Source: a virus. Taken from it: DNA of 33,196 nt. Where the stretch lies: positions 1-33,196 of the IMG/VR virus record IMGVR_UViG_3300022752_003477. One strand, given 5' to 3'. A program made the position numbers and the translations under genes. Shown one piece after another: positions 31,450 through 33,196 of the stretch (positions are counted from its first letter, which is position 1; every line of letters begins with the position of its first letter). Below the pieces are notes generated by a model. It did not search any database. It had not been told where the DNA came from and saw nothing but the letters and a program-made list of their open reading frames with translations.

Positions 31450-32938
31450 ACTTATATATGATACCAATGATTGGTCTTTTCAACGACTGCGTGATGCCGA
31501 AGATGCTATAAGACAAATAGCTGTTGATGAATTAAGATTAAACACATATCCTAATCAGATAGAGATCATAGGCAGTGATCAGATGTTAGATGCCTATAGT
31601 AGTAATGGACTACCTCTGATGTACAACCATTGGAGTTTTGGCAAACATTTTATACAACAAAATCATAGCTATCGTAAAGGGTTCAGTGGCTTGGCCTATG
31701 AGATTGTGATTAATAGCAACCCTTGTATCAGTTACTTAATGGAAGAAAACTCAATGACCATGCAGGCCTTGGTCATTGCTCACGCTGCCTATGGACATAA
31801 TCATTTTTTTAAAAATAATTATTTGTTTAAACAGTGGACTGATGCCGAAGGTATATTGGACTATTTGGCCTTTGCCAAAAAATATATTAATCAATGTGAA
31901 GAAAAATACGGTGTAGATCTTGTAGAACGCACATTAGATGCTTGTCATAGTATAATGAACTATGGGGTAAATAAGTACAAGCGTCCTGCCAAAATAAACA
32001 AACAAAAAGAATTAGAACAACAAAAAGAACGCATAGCCTATGTACAGGCACAGGCCAATGTGTTATGGTCTACACTGCCTAAAAAAGATGCCAAGGCCAA
32101 AGATCAAGAAAATAATCGTTTTCCTCTTGAGCCTGAAGAAAATATTTTATACTTTTTAGAAAAACACAGTCCTAAATTAGAAGCTTGGCAGAGAGAATTA
32201 TGCCGCATAGTGAGAAAGATCAGTCAATACTTCTATCCTCAAAGACAAACTAAATTGATGAATGAAGGTTGGGCTAGTTTTGTTCATTATTATGTAATGA
32301 ATAGACTGTGGGAAAAGGGACAAATCAGTGACGGTAGCTATTTAGAATTTATACATAGCCACAGCAGTGTGCTTAATCAACTCAATTATAATCACAAATA
32401 TTATAATGGTTTTAATCCTTATGCTTTAGGCTTTGCTATGTTTAATGAAATACGTCGCATATGTACAGAGCCCACAGCAGAAGATAGAGATATATTTCCT
32501 CATCTAGTTGACCTAGACTGGTTAGAAGTATGTTTGGATGCTGTGGAAAATTATAGAGATGAAAGTTTTGTTATACAATTCTTAAGTCCAGCCTTGGTTA
32601 GAAAGTGGGGCTTGTTTGAAATACAGGATAAAAATGACGCTGATCATTTTAGAATCAATCACATACAAGATCCTAGAGGATTTGCTAAAATTAAGGAAAG
32701 TCTCAGTAGACATTACAGTTTGGCTAATCTACAGCCTAATATTCAAATCGTTGATGCTAATCTTAAGGGCAGTAGAAAATTAGAATTAATTTACACAAGT
32801 ATGAACAAAAAAGAACTTAACCCAAATAAAGACAAGGTTATTAAACATATAGAATTTTTATGGGGATATGATGTAGATTTGAAGATGGAAGGTTTGGTTA
32901 CCACACCAATCTACACCATTTCTAATTTTTACTTTTAA
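31442..32938 (+). CDS. spoVR: SpoVR/YcgB family protein
   Basis: The 498-residue protein matches E. coli YcgB (510). It has AHAAYGHNHFFKNNYLF (about 113-129) and NEGWASFVHYYVMNRLWEKG followed by HSSVLNQ and NPYALGFAMFNEIRRI, the defining SpoVR blocks. SpoVR is needed for the spore cortex in Bacillus. In non-spore-formers it is linked to the PrkA/YeaH system, and its biochemical role is still unclear. The ATG at 31442 overlaps the yeaH stop by 8 bases; a GTG 60 bases upstream in frame lies inside yeaH and is less likely. Its stop overlaps that of the convergent glycosyltransferase. It is intact throughout. Confidence 0.92.
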   Translation: MSKLIYDTNDWSFQRLRDAEDAIRQIAVDELRLNTYPNQIEIIGSDQMLDAYSSNGLPLMYNHWSFGKHFIQQNHSYRKGFSGLAYEIVINSNPCISYLMEENSMTMQALVIAHAAYGHNHFFKNNYLFKQWTDAEGILDYLAFAKKYINQCEEKYGVDLVERTLDACHSIMNYGVNKYKRPAKINKQKELEQQKERIAYVQAQANVLWSTLPKKDAKAKDQENNRFPLEPEENILYFLEKHSPKLEAWQRELCRIVRKISQYFYPQRQTKLMNEGWASFVHYYVMNRLWEKGQISDGSYLEFIHSHSSVLNQLNYNHKYYNGFNPYALGFAMFNEIRRICTEPTAEDRDIFPHLVDLDWLEVCLDAVENYRDESFVIQFLSPALVRKWGLFEIQDKNDADHFRINHIQDPRGFAKIKESLSRHYSLANLQPNIQIVDANLKGSRKLELIYTSMNKKELNPNKDKVIKHIEFLWGYDVDLKMEGLVTTPIYTISNFYF

Positions 32939-33195
32939 TCTCTAGCATCAACTAGATTGTTCTTGAATATGTTCCAGGCTTCTTCCCAAGTCCAACGTAG
33001 GCTACCTTTATATACACTAGGTCTATCCAAGGCCAAAGCACGGGTAATAGCCTCGTTCAAGTCTTTATCCATATATCCTGTGATACCCTCATCTATTACA
33101 TCTAATGGACCACTCACAGGATATGCTGCCACAGGAGTAGCACAGGCCATGGCTTCTATCATAACTAGGCCAAATGTTTCCCAACGTGACGGAAA
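32935..33195 (-). CDS. GT4-family glycosyltransferase, C-terminal part, cut by the window edge
   Basis: The visible 86 residues start FPSRWETFGLVMIEAMACAT, the classic GT4 ExFGLxxxEAMA motif that binds the sugar-nucleotide donor, then PVAAYPVSGPLDVIDEG and a tail with SLRWTWEEAWNIFKNNLVDARD. The YPVSGPLDVI wording is typical of mannosyltransferase-like GT4 enzymes of Proteobacteria. The frame runs off the right edge, so the N-terminal domain lies outside. Its stop overlaps the spoVR stop (convergent). The donor and acceptor cannot be named from this part. Confidence 0.85.
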   Translation of the reverse strand, partial: FPSRWETFGLVMIEAMACATPVAAYPVSGPLDVIDEGITGYMDKDLNEAITRALALDRPSVYKGSLRWTWEEAWNIFKNNLVDARD

Positions 33196-33196
33196 T

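Overview
This AT-rich window looks like part of a T4-like marine myovirus genome, most like the T4-like phages of marine bacteria such as cyanophages and pelagiphages. Reasons: tightly packed genes with ATGA-type overlaps, a gp5.4-like PAAR spike tip, giant modular fibre genes with Mtd_N-like N-termini, a phage nrdA-nrdB-glutaredoxin block, and many short genes of the kind filling marine T4-like genomes. The host is not shown directly. No host housekeeping gene, tRNA, integrase or CRISPR array was seen.

Layout. On the minus strand from 26061 down to 1 lies a long, mostly late-type block. Reading in its own direction it has: small hypothetical genes (25801-26061; 25242-25700, a self-contained unit with its own promoter and terminator; 24757-25122, a coiled-coil/membrane protein; 22122-24737), a PD-(D/E)XK exonuclease (21056-21772) with its own sigma70-type promoter, a beta-helix tailspike-like protein (19279-21030), the ribonucleotide reductase block nrdA-nrdB-glutaredoxin-LSm-like (15303-19258), a 2864-residue fibre protein (6626-15220), a short conserved fibre-associated protein, a 1033-residue repeat-rich fibre protein (3154-6255), three small structural genes including PAAR, a GT17 glycosyltransferase fused to a 2OG-Fe(II) oxygenase-like domain (385-1872), a histone-H1-like protein and a secreted peptide cut by the window edge.

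On the plus strand two short early-type units start from sigma70-like promoters: four micro-genes (26171-26694), too short for most gene callers, and a two-gene unit (27511-28104) closed by a terminator. A glycosyltransferase gene (26669-27427) on the minus strand separates them. They are followed by an apparently intact prkA-yeaH-spoVR operon (28223-32938). This stationary-phase/starvation triad is known from bacterial chromosomes and is the most striking content here. The right edge holds the C-terminus of a GT4 glycosyltransferase on the minus strand.

Control signals. A repeated octamer, G(A/G)TAAATA or AATAAATA, lies 16-50 bases upstream of at least nine genes and resembles the T4 late promoter TATAAATA. 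Three TTGAC(A/T)/TATAAT promoters mark likely early units. Two genes seem to use AUU or AUA start codons. All functional assignments are by eye from motifs; no database search was run.
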